DNA of 64,000 bases from Lachnospiraceae bacterium (GTDB lineage: Bacteria; Bacillota; Clostridia; Lachnospirales; Lachnospiraceae), in NCBI GenBank assembly GCA_022799175.1, contig JAAWNY010000003.1, forward strand, positions 1-64,000, written 5' to 3'. The notes beneath the pieces were generated by a model. It was not told where the DNA came from. It made no database searches and was given only the letters and a program-made list of their open reading frames with translations. The translations under genes and the position numbers were made by a program. This document shows, one piece after another, positions 19,213 through 29,585 of the stretch (position 1 is the first letter of the stretch; the number at the start of each line of letters is the position of its first letter).

Positions 19213-20310
19213 ATGAAAAAAAGAGCTGTTATATGGGGAACGGGCGGTACAGCGGAGAATTTTTTGAAAAGGCAGGGGCTGTATGCAGATTATCAGTTGG
19301 TTGCTTTTCTTGATAATGATAGTTCTAAGTGGGGAGAAGTATTTGGGAATGGTCTGTCAGTAGTTGCCCCGGATGCGTTAAAGGATATCGAATACGATAC
19401 GATTATTATATGCTCAATTTATTATGAGAAAATTATAGAACAGCTGCAAAAGCTGGATGTGGATTTCACGAAAATCGTTACATACGAGAATCTTGAGCAT
19501 GTATTTTGCCAAAAATTTATTGATAAATATCAAGCATCTGAGGATACAGAGATCCAGGCGATATTAAAGCTTTTTCAGCAAGGGAAGATCAATGTGTTGG
19601 GAGCACATATTTTAGAGGAGAAGCTTTCGGAAGTTTATCGAGATGAGGAAGACTATCCTTATATCGATTTTTTCGGGAAAAAAATGTATTTTCCTAAGGA
19701 TTATTTGTTTGTTAAATACGGGAATAAGGAGTATGTACGAAACATCCTTGGCGAACAGGAGGATGGTTCTCCGCACAGATATCTCAAAGATACAGAACAG
19801 ATACCCCATGGTGCCGTCGTTGTAGATGCCGGGGTGTGTGAAGGGAATTTTGCTTTACAGTACATTGATAAAGTGAAAAAGATATATTTGATAGAAGCCG
19901 ATCCGAAGTGGATGGAAGTACTAAAAAGAACCTTTGCCGATTATCAGGATAAAGTCGTTTTTTGCGGTAAATTTTTATCAGGACGTGATAATGCATACGA
20001 AATCACTTTGGATTCTCTGGTGCCGGATTATGAAACTGTGGATTTTATAAAGATGGACATTGAGGGGGCAGAAGTGGATGCCCTTCTGGGTGCGAAGCGG
20101 GTTCTTGAGAACAGCGCTGCCAGATGCGCGATATGCAGTTATCACAGACAATATGATGAAAAATATATTTCATTTATTTTGAATGCTTATGGATATCAGA
20201 CCAGCTATTCTGAGGGATATATGTGTTTTCCTTATGACGAAAATATAAGTGATACGATAGACTTGCGTCATGGAGTAGTATATGCGAAAAAACAGGAGGA
20301 TTTTGAATGA
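19213..20310 (+). CDS. N-terminal WGTG module + FkbM family methyltransferase
   Basis: MKKRAVIWGTGGTAENFL...VAFLDND; VVVDAGVCEGNFALQYI, IYLIEADPKWM, VDFIKMDIEGAEVDALLGAK. Confidence 0.85.
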   Translation: MKKRAVIWGTGGTAENFLKRQGLYADYQLVAFLDNDSSKWGEVFGNGLSVVAPDALKDIEYDTIIICSIYYEKIIEQLQKLDVDFTKIVTYENLEHVFCQKFIDKYQASEDTEIQAILKLFQQGKINVLGAHILEEKLSEVYRDEEDYPYIDFFGKKMYFPKDYLFVKYGNKEYVRNILGEQEDGSPHRYLKDTEQIPHGAVVVDAGVCEGNFALQYIDKVKKIYLIEADPKWMEVLKRTFADYQDKVVFCGKFLSGRDNAYEITLDSLVPDYETVDFIKMDIEGAEVDALLGAKRVLENSAARCAICSYHRQYDEKYISFILNAYGYQTSYSEGYMCFPYDENISDTIDLRHGVVYAKKQEDFE

Positions 20311-21485
20311 AACTTTTATCCGTAATTGTTCCTGTATATAATGCAGAATTATATATTCGACAATGTATAGAAAGTATTCTTAATCAGACATATAGTCTTT
20401 TGGAATTGATATTGGTGGATGACGGTTCTACGGATGATTCGGGAAATATCTGTGATATTTATGAAAAAAAAGACGATAGGGTATCGGTCATTCATCAGAA
20501 GAACGGCGGCCCGCTGAGCGCCCGTTTCCATGGTCTCGTTCAGGCGAAGGGAGATTATGTTACATTTGTTGATGCAGACGATTGGATAAAACCAGAAACC
20601 TATGAAAAAGTAATGAATTTTGAGGAAGAAGCAGATGTTATTTCTTTTGGAATTATTCGTTATTTTGATGAGGAACACTTTTATGAAGATCCCCGTCTGG
20701 AAAACCAAATCTATGATAAAAGTATGATGCAATCAAAAATAATTCCGATCATGTTATGGGACGGAAAGTTGAATACTTGTGGAATCGATTCGAGTCTGTG
20801 CACAAAAATATTCAAGAAAAAACTTGTACAAAAACATGTGGAGAAAGCAGAAAAACTGCATATTTATTTTGGGCAAGATGTGGCAGTTACGTATCCGCTT
20901 TTGCTGGAAACCGAACGACTGATCAATCACAGAGAGTGTTTTTATTATCATCGGCAACGGGAAAAGGGAGTGGAATGGCCCTATTTTTCAGATAAAGAAT
21001 TTTTTGACAAAGTATATCATTTGTATGTTTACTTGAAAGATGCTTTTCAGAAAAATGAACTTAGCAATGAACTACAGGAGCAATTAGATAAATATTACCG
21101 ATCTTCTGTGAGCAGAAAGCAAAATAGCTATGACAAGACGGAGAACTTCGGTGAGTATGTGTTTCCTTATTGGACGATGCCGCCATCTTCGAAGGTGATT
21201 TTGTACGGTGCCGGAAAAATGGGAAACGTGTATAAAGAGATCAATGCTCAATGGCATTTTTGTCAAATTGTGCTGTGGGTGGATAAAAAAAGTTGTCTGA
21301 CAGATGGAAGTGACAGTCCGCAGGCAGTCAGCAGCATTCATCATACGGAGTACGATTTTATACTAATAGCTGTGCAAAATCCTTTTCTTGCAGAAGAGAT
21401 TAAAACAGAGCTTCAGAATATGGGAGTGCCAGGGAAAAAAATCATCTGGAGAGCGGTTGATGTGATGGGGCTAAATAAGCGATAG
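20307..21485 (+). CDS. GT2 glycosyltransferase + C-terminal YGAG module
   Basis: LSVIVPVYNAELYIRQCIESILNQTYSLLELILVDDGSTDDSG, FVDADDWI; C-term VILYGAGKMGNVYKEI...LWVDKK. Confidence 0.9.
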   Translation: MKLLSVIVPVYNAELYIRQCIESILNQTYSLLELILVDDGSTDDSGNICDIYEKKDDRVSVIHQKNGGPLSARFHGLVQAKGDYVTFVDADDWIKPETYEKVMNFEEEADVISFGIIRYFDEEHFYEDPRLENQIYDKSMMQSKIIPIMLWDGKLNTCGIDSSLCTKIFKKKLVQKHVEKAEKLHIYFGQDVAVTYPLLLETERLINHRECFYYHRQREKGVEWPYFSDKEFFDKVYHLYVYLKDAFQKNELSNELQEQLDKYYRSSVSRKQNSYDKTENFGEYVFPYWTMPPSSKVILYGAGKMGNVYKEINAQWHFCQIVLWVDKKSCLTDGSDSPQAVSSIHHTEYDFILIAVQNPFLAEEIKTELQNMGVPGKKIIWRAVDVMGLNKR

Positions 21486-21516
21486 GCAGGATTCTGTACA
21501 GAAAAAGGACGGTGGC

Positions 21517-22956
21517 ATGTTGAAAGACTTGATTCTTTTTGGTACCGGTGAAAAAGGGAAAAAATTATCGGCATTATTGGAACATTATGAAGTGGGAATC
21601 CAATATTGGCTGGATTCCGATTCGACAAAATGGAATAAGCTGTTAGATGGTAAAAAAATTTATCCACCGTGCAAAATCAGGGATGAAGATGACGCCAAAA
21701 TCTGCATTTCGGCGACGGATACCGAAGAGGAAATGTATCATGCCATTCTCGATTATGGAGTGTCTAAAGAACGTATCGTGCCATTCGGACAGATGATAGT
21801 GAATGGTGTTTCTGCTCATTATGTGTGGAATAAACAAAATATTTTTTCAGACAGTCCCACTATCATTTTCGATTGCTCCAAAGGAATGCTATTGGGAGGG
21901 GTTGAGGCATGGAGCAAGAGTCTGCTAAAGGAATTAAAGAAAAGAGGACAAAGAGCATATTTGCTTTCTCCATGCGGAAACTATCCGATTGAAAATGAGA
22001 TAAAACAAAACATGCTATGGGTAGATTCACAACCAAAAAATCTGTTTTCTTATGAGAATATAGAGAATATCATTACTGCGTTACAGCGAAAAATGCCGTG
22101 TGTCTTAATATCGAGTTTTCCGGGAGATATGTTGTTGGCCGCTTGCTGTTTGAAAAAAAGATATCCGGAATATGTAAGGATCTTTTCCGTGATTCATCAA
22201 GGAACTTCTGCGACTTGTAAGGAGCATGTAGAGCTGGAGCCATATATTGAAAAATATATAGCTGTGAGCAGGGATATTCAAGAAGAAATGGTGAAACGCG
22301 GGATTGAAAAGGATAAAGTGCTTCATATGACTTGTCCGGTGGATTGCATAGAACCTTATGTGAGAGATTATACTCGAGATAATAAAAAGGAACTAAGAAT
22401 AGGATATGCGGGAAGAATAGAAGTAGCGCAGAAGAGAATGGATCAATTGCTTTCCCTGATAAAAGAGCTAGAAGAGCTTCATACGAATTACCATATGGAA
22501 ATAGCTGGAAACGGAAGCTATCTAAGGCAACTAAAAGAACAAATAGAGCATAATGATTTGAGCCATAAGGTTACTTTGCTTGGAGAAATAAAAAGAAGGG
22601 AAATTGCTTCTTTTTGGTCAAAACAAGATGTTTGTGTGAATTTGTCGGATTTTGAGGGACGGAGCATTTCTATCATGGAAGCTATGAAGAATGGGGCAGT
22701 GCCTGTAGTAACCGCTACGTCCGGTGTGAAAGAGGACATTATACATGGGGAAAACGGGTATATGGTAGATATTGGAAACTATAAAGATATGGCAATGAAG
22801 ATAGATTATCTTGCTAATAACAGACAATTGCTTTCTCTATTTGGGAATAAAGCGCATGAGATAATAACACAAAAAAGCAATAAGGATGTTCATATGAATT
22901 TTTGGAATAAGATATTGCAGAAAACAGACGTAGGTGGAAACGATGAAATGGATTAA
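21517..22956 (+). CDS. N-terminal FGTG module + GT4 (group 1) glycosyltransferase
   Basis: LILFGTGEKGKKLSALLEHY...YWLDSDS; GYAGRIEVAQKRMDQLLSLIKEL, VNLSDFEGRSISIMEAMKNGAVPVVTATSGVKEDI. Confidence 0.88.
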   Translation: MLKDLILFGTGEKGKKLSALLEHYEVGIQYWLDSDSTKWNKLLDGKKIYPPCKIRDEDDAKICISATDTEEEMYHAILDYGVSKERIVPFGQMIVNGVSAHYVWNKQNIFSDSPTIIFDCSKGMLLGGVEAWSKSLLKELKKRGQRAYLLSPCGNYPIENEIKQNMLWVDSQPKNLFSYENIENIITALQRKMPCVLISSFPGDMLLAACCLKKRYPEYVRIFSVIHQGTSATCKEHVELEPYIEKYIAVSRDIQEEMVKRGIEKDKVLHMTCPVDCIEPYVRDYTRDNKKELRIGYAGRIEVAQKRMDQLLSLIKELEELHTNYHMEIAGNGSYLRQLKEQIEHNDLSHKVTLLGEIKRREIASFWSKQDVCVNLSDFEGRSISIMEAMKNGAVPVVTATSGVKEDIIHGENGYMVDIGNYKDMAMKIDYLANNRQLLSLFGNKAHEIITQKSNKDVHMNFWNKILQKTDVGGNDEMD

Positions 22957-24115
22957 AAAAGAGCATGAGTTCGATGAATATGCCCAGGTGATAACAGAGG
23001 AATTCGTAAAAAGGGATAGAAAGATATATATATTTGGAGCAGGACTCATTGGGCTGGAAGTCAGAGCTGTACTCGAAAAATATCAATGTTTTGCCGCATT
23101 TATTGATAATGATTGTAATAAACAACAGACAGGGCTAAAAGGCTCGGACGTCATTTCACTCGATAATTATAAAAAAAGGAATGAGAGAGGTTGGATTGTT
23201 ATTGCCGCCGATACCAGTAATATACCGGCAATAGAAAAACAACTTTGTGAGTCTGGGTTAAAAAAGAGCGCAGATTTTTATGATTATCATGAGTTTTTGT
23301 ATCAGGTTTTACCGGTTTTATCGATATATGAGTTCTCTTTATTATATATGGATCTTGCGCAGATCTCTTTGACAGAGCGATGCAGTCTGAAATGCAAAAA
23401 TTGTGCCCATGGATGTTATGCCGTTGGTTCGGACAGCAAGGATATGGATATAGAGGCGGCTAAGAGAAGCGCAGATTGTTTGTTGCAAAAAGTAGATGTG
23501 ATGAGAGAATTTGTATTGATTGGGGGAGAACCATTTCTCTATCAGGAGATAGCTTCAATCATAACCTATATCGGGGAGAAATACCGGGATAAAATGGTGA
23601 TATTTTCCATAACAACAAACGGAACCATTATTCCGGGAAAACAAATAATCGATTTGTGTAGGAAATACAATGTTCTGATAAGGATTTCGAATTATTCTGC
23701 TCAATTAAGATATCTGGAAGCAAAATATGAAAAGCTTTGCGATATGTTAAGGCAAAATAAAGTATCCTATGTATTAGGTGAAAAAGAGTGGGAATGGAAG
23801 GATTATGGATTTGGAAAGGTAAACCGAAAGGGAACCGAAGATGAGTTGCGAAAGGTTTTTGACTGCTGCAATACCCAATGTAGAGAGGTACGAGAGAATC
23901 GGTTTTATTACTGCGTTATGGCAAGAAGTATATCGGAAAACTTGCAGTTAAATGTGGGAGAGAATGATTATTTGGATTTAAATACCTGTAACAAAAAACA
24001 GCTAATGGAATTTCAGTTAGGATATTCTGAAAAAGGGTATTTAGAGATGTGCAACTATTGTAATGGTGCGGATGCGGAAAACTATCCCATACCTCCGGCC
24101 GAGCAGATAGGATGA
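22943..24115 (+). CDS. N-terminal FGAG module + radical SAM protein
   Basis: IYIFGAGLIGLEVRAVLEKY...AFIDND; LTERCSLKCKNCAHGCYAVG; EFVLIGGEPFLYQEI. Confidence 0.85.
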   Translation: MKWIKKEHEFDEYAQVITEEFVKRDRKIYIFGAGLIGLEVRAVLEKYQCFAAFIDNDCNKQQTGLKGSDVISLDNYKKRNERGWIVIAADTSNIPAIEKQLCESGLKKSADFYDYHEFLYQVLPVLSIYEFSLLYMDLAQISLTERCSLKCKNCAHGCYAVGSDSKDMDIEAAKRSADCLLQKVDVMREFVLIGGEPFLYQEIASIITYIGEKYRDKMVIFSITTNGTIIPGKQIIDLCRKYNVLIRISNYSAQLRYLEAKYEKLCDMLRQNKVSYVLGEKEWEWKDYGFGKVNRKGTEDELRKVFDCCNTQCREVRENRFYYCVMARSISENLQLNVGENDYLDLNTCNKKQLMEFQLGYSEKGYLEMCNYCNGADAENYPIPPAEQIG

Positions 24116-26466
24116 GAGATAAAATGAAGACATGGATAGCCTTTGGTGTGGGAATAAATTTTTATTCCTTTATAGAACGTCTGGATCCCATTTGTCCCAT
24201 TGCGGCATTCAGTGATAATGACTGCCATAAATGGGGACAGTATTTGTTGGGTGATTCGAGAATCTGCATGAATCCGGAGATGCTCAAAACCTTGTCTCAT
24301 CCGTTTGTGATCATTACGGCGGAGCGTGAGAGTAGCATACGGGCAATAGAAAAACAGTGTGACGAGTATGGAGTTCCCCATCAGAGGATAAAGGATTTTC
24401 TTGAGGATATAAAATTACGGCCAGTAAAATGCTGCTGGCCTCAAAAGATTCAGCAGCGCAGGATTCATAAATTTATTGAGTTGCTGGTACACGGGACAAC
24501 CGAGTGCAATTTTCACTGTGAATATTGCTATGTCTGGAGAAAAAACGAATTTACTCCCGGAAAAGAGACGTCCGAGCATACGCCGAAAGAGATTCGGAGT
24601 GCATTATCTTTAAAAAAGCTGGGAGGTCCTTGTCATATAAACATTTGTGCCTTGGGAGAGACCTTGCTGTCAAAAGATATTGTCAGTCTGACCTATGAAT
24701 TGCTGGAGGAGGGGCATTATCTTTCGATCATTACCAATGGCACGATTACACCGAAAATTGATGAGATTCTCCGTTTTCCACAGGGATTTCTGGAACGTAT
24801 GTTTTTTAAACTTTCGTTTCACTATGCCGAGCTGAACCGGACGAGACTTTCAGCGGTTTTCTGGAAAAATGTGGAAAAGATCAAAAACTCTCCTTGCTCT
24901 TATTCGATAGAGATCACGCCCTGCGATAGCTTAATTCAGGAGATCGATCGCGTGAAAGAAGAATTTGAGGATAAAGCCGGCGGGGCTATGCCACATATTA
25001 CATTTACACGTGATGCCGAGAAAGAGGGTTTGGATCTATTGTCAGATCTTTCTTTGGAAGAGTACAAAAATACCTGGAGTGTGTTTCATTCCGATTTGTT
25101 TGCATTAAAATGTAGATTATATAAAAAGAAGATAGAGCAGTTTTGCTATGCAGGGAATTGGAGTTATCGAATCAATCTGGTAAATGGAAATCTGCAAAGC
25201 TGCTATCGGCAGGAATTACGGGGAACCATATTTGACCGTGAGCAGAAAGTGCTGCCGCTTCTTACGGTTGGACAGAGCTGCCGAATGGATTATTGTTTTA
25301 ATAATCATGCGTTTTTGGCGTGGGGAGATGTCCCTGAATTGCCTTGTGAAAATTATCTGAAAGTACGGGATCGGGTGTCTGAAAACGGATTTCATTGGGT
25401 GAAGGATTCCTATGCGGCGTTTATGGGCCAGAAATTGTATGACAACAATTTTGCCTATCGGGATCGATGGTCTGATTATGAGCGATTATTTGAAGTTGGC
25501 AGACGTCCCGCCTTTATTTTATTGAATAGCCCAGATTATGGGAATTTGGGAGATCATGCGATTGCTTATGCAGAAAGAAAATTGTTTGAAAGATTATTTC
25601 CGGATGTTGCATTGATTGAGATTTCCTGTGAGCAGTATATTCGGGAAAATCTGCTCCTCCAAAATGTCATACAGCAAGAGGATATTTTACTGGTAAATGG
25701 TGGTGGATATCTGGGATCGCTGTGGCTATGGCTGGAGGATATGACAAAAAATATCATAGAACAATATAAGGATAACCAGATTCTGATTTTTCCACAGACA
25801 ATATATTTTGAGGATTCCTGTTTGGGAGAAACTGAAAAACAATCGTTATCAGAAGTGTTAAACAGTCATAAGAATTTGACGATCATGCTGAGAGATCGTC
25901 GGTCTTTCCAGACAGCTCAAGAATTACTAAAAGATTCGGTGAGACGATTGCTAGTTCCCGATATTGTACTGTCATTAAGCAGGAAACAGAATTGTATGCG
26001 TACAGGAAGTCTGGTCTGTCTGAGACAGGACAAAGAATCGAAAGGCTTTGATTCGGCTGCGATAGAAGAGATTCTGCGCCAGAAGGGGCTGGAGCCGGAA
26101 TTTTTCAGCACGGTTTCAGAAGATGAAATTTATCTAGATAACCGGGAAATTTATCTCGGGCAATTATGGGATAAAATCAGCAGAGCCGAATTGATGGTGA
26201 CGGACCGTCTGCATGCGGTTATTTTTTGCGTGATTACCGATACCCCTTGTATCGCTTTGAATAATATATCAGGAAAGGTGTTTGAATTAAAACATTGGCT
26301 GAAAAACGATTCATTGGTGATTTTTTGTGAGCAAACAGAGCAGCTGGAAAACTATGTGGAAAGAATCCAAAACAATCGAATCGAGGAGATCACGGCAAAA
26401 AACGATGGTCTGGAAATGGCACTGAAAGAATTGGAACATTATTTGAAGGAAAATTGCTTTTTATGA
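24112..26466 (+). CDS. Fusion: N-terminal Rossmann-like module + radical SAM + polysaccharide pyruvyl transferase-like
   Basis: WIAFGVGINFYSFIERL...AFSDND; HGTTECNFHCEYCYVWR; C-term ILLNSPDYGNLGDHAIAYAERKLFERLFPDVALIEIS...DRLHAVIFCVITDTPCIALNN. Confidence 0.83.
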   Translation: MRDKMKTWIAFGVGINFYSFIERLDPICPIAAFSDNDCHKWGQYLLGDSRICMNPEMLKTLSHPFVIITAERESSIRAIEKQCDEYGVPHQRIKDFLEDIKLRPVKCCWPQKIQQRRIHKFIELLVHGTTECNFHCEYCYVWRKNEFTPGKETSEHTPKEIRSALSLKKLGGPCHINICALGETLLSKDIVSLTYELLEEGHYLSIITNGTITPKIDEILRFPQGFLERMFFKLSFHYAELNRTRLSAVFWKNVEKIKNSPCSYSIEITPCDSLIQEIDRVKEEFEDKAGGAMPHITFTRDAEKEGLDLLSDLSLEEYKNTWSVFHSDLFALKCRLYKKKIEQFCYAGNWSYRINLVNGNLQSCYRQELRGTIFDREQKVLPLLTVGQSCRMDYCFNNHAFLAWGDVPELPCENYLKVRDRVSENGFHWVKDSYAAFMGQKLYDNNFAYRDRWSDYERLFEVGRRPAFILLNSPDYGNLGDHAIAYAERKLFERLFPDVALIEISCEQYIRENLLLQNVIQQEDILLVNGGGYLGSLWLWLEDMTKNIIEQYKDNQILIFPQTIYFEDSCLGETEKQSLSEVLNSHKNLTIMLRDRRSFQTAQELLKDSVRRLLVPDIVLSLSRKQNCMRTGSLVCLRQDKESKGFDSAAIEEILRQKGLEPEFFSTVSEDEIYLDNREIYLGQLWDKISRAELMVTDRLHAVIFCVITDTPCIALNNISGKVFELKHWLKNDSLVIFCEQTEQLENYVERIQNNRIEEITAKNDGLEMALKELEHYLKENCFL

Positions 26467-27053
26467 AAAATATATTATTACTCGGCGATTCCATTCGCCA
26501 GAATTATCAGGAATATGTAAAAACGAATTTATGTGAAAGGGCAAATGTCTATTATCCAAACGATAACGGGAGATTTTGCCAGTTTACCTTGAGGTATCTT
26601 CATGAGTGGGTGGGGGCTTTGTCGGAACATGGAAAAATAACCTTTGATGTCGTGCATTTTAATTGTGGATTATGGGATATTTTGCGCTTATCCAATGAAA
26701 ATGCACCATTTACAGATGAGAAACAGTATGCGGTTCTTTTGGAACGCATGGTAAACAGAATCCGATATCTGTGTCCGGGCGCCACGGTGGTTTTTGCATT
26801 GACAACGGAGGTAATAGAACCAGGCTTTGAGCCGGGAGTCGAGATAGGTGAAAGACGAAATACGGATATCAGGCGGTATAATGAGATAGCCAGGGAAGTT
26901 TTCGGCGGCTTGAATATTGAAATTAATGACTTATGGAGTGTTTCGAAAAATCTTCCGCCGGAAGCACATTCGGATATGGTGCATTTTGAAACACCAATGG
27001 GAATGCAGGCATTGGGAGATTGGGTTGTCAGGTGCCTGGAGAAATATTGTTGA
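26463..27053 (+). CDS. SGNH/GDSL-like hydrolase
   Basis: NILLLGDSIRQNYQEY (GDS motif), FNCGLWD, terminal SDMVHFETPMGMQALGDWV (DxxH). Confidence 0.75.
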   Translation: MKNILLLGDSIRQNYQEYVKTNLCERANVYYPNDNGRFCQFTLRYLHEWVGALSEHGKITFDVVHFNCGLWDILRLSNENAPFTDEKQYAVLLERMVNRIRYLCPGATVVFALTTEVIEPGFEPGVEIGERRNTDIRRYNEIAREVFGGLNIEINDLWSVSKNLPPEAHSDMVHFETPMGMQALGDWVVRCLEKYC

Positions 27054-27076
27054 AAAATGAGAGGCAAGAAAATATT

Positions 27077-28306
27077 ATGGTGAAGGTATCGGTAATCGTA
27101 CCTGTATATAACACAGAACATATGCTAAAAGCATGTATAGACAGTTTGCTTCATCAGACATTACAAGAGATAGAGCTTATTTTTGTCGATGACGGTTCTA
27201 CCGATGGCTCCCTTGACATGTTACATCAATATCGACAAAAAGACAGGCGAATCCGGATCCTTTCTAACAAAAAAAATATGGGAGGAGCGATTGCCAGAAA
27301 CAAAGGATTATCTGTAGCTAGTGGAAAGTATATACAGTTTGTTGATTCGGATGATTATATAGAGCGGGATACGCTGGAAAGTTTGTACCGCATATCTGAG
27401 CAAAATCACGCAGAATTGTGTTATATGGGGATGCAATTTCATCTGGAAAAAGGAGTGGAGGAGTTAAAGGCACAAAACCGGATCCGGGGAAAGTATCCGG
27501 GGGTTTATGATGGAAAGGTATTGTTGGGAAAGTTTATAGAAAATAATGAATTTTTTTTGTATCTTTGTTCTGTTTTTTACAGGCGTTCTTTTTTGGAAGC
27601 GCATGAATTGAACTTTAGAAATCTTTTTGTGGGAGAAGGAGGAAATCTGATCCTACGTTCCTTGTGCCATGCCAAACGAGTGGTGGTTTGCCCAGAAAAA
27701 TATTATCATTATCGGATTCATGGAAAATCAGTAATGCATAGTGCAAATACAAAAAAAGAGTTGTTGACAGGGCAGATTGTTCAGTTTATTGATGTTTTGC
27801 ATTATTTTTCACAAGAAGAGAATGCCCCCAGTCTGGCCATTTTTTTAGAAAAATTGTGGAAGGAAGTAGCGGGAGGGATACAAAACTTATCGAAAACAGA
27901 GCGCTTAGAAATAGAGCATAGATTGGAGACGGGATTTGCCAAGTATATTTTTTATATGCTACAGCAAAAAAAACAGTCTTATGGAATTACATTTGACGAA
28001 AATGTGTTAAAACGCATTGAGAAGAAAGCGTCGGTTATTATCTATGGGGCCGGGTATGCGTCGCGGGAAATGTTGGAATTGCTAAATCAATATGACATTG
28101 CGATCGTTGGCTTTGCTGTTACAGAGCGTCGAACTGACCGGACAAGTCTGTATGGACATCCTATCTATGAGATTCAGGAATTGATCCAATATAAGGATTC
28201 AGCGATGGTATTGGTAGCAGCAAACATAATTTATAATCAGCAGATTCAAAGCACATTGGAACAATGGGGATTTCAGGATTATATCTTTTTAAATGTAGAG
28301 ATATAA
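27077..28306 (+). CDS. GT2 glycosyltransferase + C-terminal YGAG module
   Basis: VKVSVIVPVYNTEHMLKACIDSLLHQTLQEIELIFVDDGSTDGS, FVDSDDYI; C-term VIIYGAGYASREMLELL. Confidence 0.9.
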   Translation: MVKVSVIVPVYNTEHMLKACIDSLLHQTLQEIELIFVDDGSTDGSLDMLHQYRQKDRRIRILSNKKNMGGAIARNKGLSVASGKYIQFVDSDDYIERDTLESLYRISEQNHAELCYMGMQFHLEKGVEELKAQNRIRGKYPGVYDGKVLLGKFIENNEFFLYLCSVFYRRSFLEAHELNFRNLFVGEGGNLILRSLCHAKRVVVCPEKYYHYRIHGKSVMHSANTKKELLTGQIVQFIDVLHYFSQEENAPSLAIFLEKLWKEVAGGIQNLSKTERLEIEHRLETGFAKYIFYMLQQKKQSYGITFDENVLKRIEKKASVIIYGAGYASREMLELLNQYDIAIVGFAVTERRTDRTSLYGHPIYEIQELIQYKDSAMVLVAANIIYNQQIQSTLEQWGFQDYIFLNVEI

Positions 28307-28340
28307 AATTATAATTCAAGATAACTCAGGAGAGGCGGAA

Positions 28341-29537
28341 ATGACAGGTGAGGCGGAGGTTTCTGTAATCGTTCCTATTTATAACATTGACCAATATATT
28401 GAGCAATGCATTTCAAGTATTATAATGCAGACTTATGACAAGTTGCAAATCGTCCTGGTGGACGATGGTTCTACAGATAGAAGTGGACAGATTTGTGATC
28501 AGTATCAAAAAAAGGATGTTCGTATTGTTGTTATTCACAAACAGAATGAAGGGTTGGTCCCGGCAAGAAAGACCGGTTTGCTGGCGGCAACAGGAAAATA
28601 TATCTGTTATGTGGATGGGGACGACTGGATAGAGCCAGATTTCATTGAACACCTGTTAGCAGGTATGGAACGGGCAGGAACCGAGCTGAGTGTAGCGGAT
28701 TATTTTTGTGATATGGAAGAATATTCCTGGAAAGTGCAAGAGCGACAACAGGCTGGGGTTTATGATACAAAAGAGCTGATTTCAACAATGTTATATACCG
28801 GAGAGTTCTACGAATTTGGGATCAGCCAGTTTGTTTGGGCAAAGCTATTTCGGAGAGACGTATTGTATGAGATTCAGATGCAGGTGGATGATCGGATTTT
28901 TTGTGGGGAAGACGTGGCCGTCACGTATCCTTATATTTTAAAAACGCGAAAGATATGTTTTTTAAGTTATGCAGGTTATCATTATCGACAACGAAGAGGC
29001 TCCATGACAAGCGGCTATGATGCGAACGAGCAAATGAGAAATCGGATTTTGATTCGGTATTTAGCTGATATCTTTCAAAGTTCTGCCTATGCGGATAATC
29101 TCTATAGACAGCTGAACCAATATGCAAAAAACTTGTTTCTGGCAAGACAAATCGATTGTTTTGACACACCAAAGGGGAGGGGACTTCTGACTCCGTATGG
29201 GGGATTGCCGGAAAATGCCCGTGTTGTCATCTATGGTGCGGGAAAACTAGGGCAGAGTATATATGGTTATCTAGAACGCCAGACATCCGTTACAATCATA
29301 GATTGGGTGGATAAAAATTATAAAAGATATCAAAAAGGTGACAGGAAAGTAAATAGTCCCGAAAACCTGAAACAATTCGATATATCTTCCTATGACTGGG
29401 TGATTATCGGGGTTTGTAGTGAGAAAACAGCGGAAAAGATTAAGGAATATTTGATAGAATTACATATAGATAAAGAAAAAATAAAGTGGTTAAGGAAAGC
29501 GTTTATACAAGAAAAAACATGGATATTGGACACATGA
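28341..29537 (+). CDS. GT2 glycosyltransferase + C-terminal YGAG module
   Basis: VSVIVPIYNIDQYIEQCISSIIMQTYDKLQIVLVDDGSTDRSG, YVDGDDWI; VVIYGAGKLGQSIYGYL...DWVDKN. Confidence 0.9.
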   Translation: MTGEAEVSVIVPIYNIDQYIEQCISSIIMQTYDKLQIVLVDDGSTDRSGQICDQYQKKDVRIVVIHKQNEGLVPARKTGLLAATGKYICYVDGDDWIEPDFIEHLLAGMERAGTELSVADYFCDMEEYSWKVQERQQAGVYDTKELISTMLYTGEFYEFGISQFVWAKLFRRDVLYEIQMQVDDRIFCGEDVAVTYPYILKTRKICFLSYAGYHYRQRRGSMTSGYDANEQMRNRILIRYLADIFQSSAYADNLYRQLNQYAKNLFLARQIDCFDTPKGRGLLTPYGGLPENARVVIYGAGKLGQSIYGYLERQTSVTIIDWVDKNYKRYQKGDRKVNSPENLKQFDISSYDWVIIGVCSEKTAEKIKEYLIELHIDKEKIKWLRKAFIQEKTWILDT

Positions 29538-29585
29538 AGATTGTTATAGCCAGACGTAGGATAGGTAAAGTGCAGAGGAAAGAAT

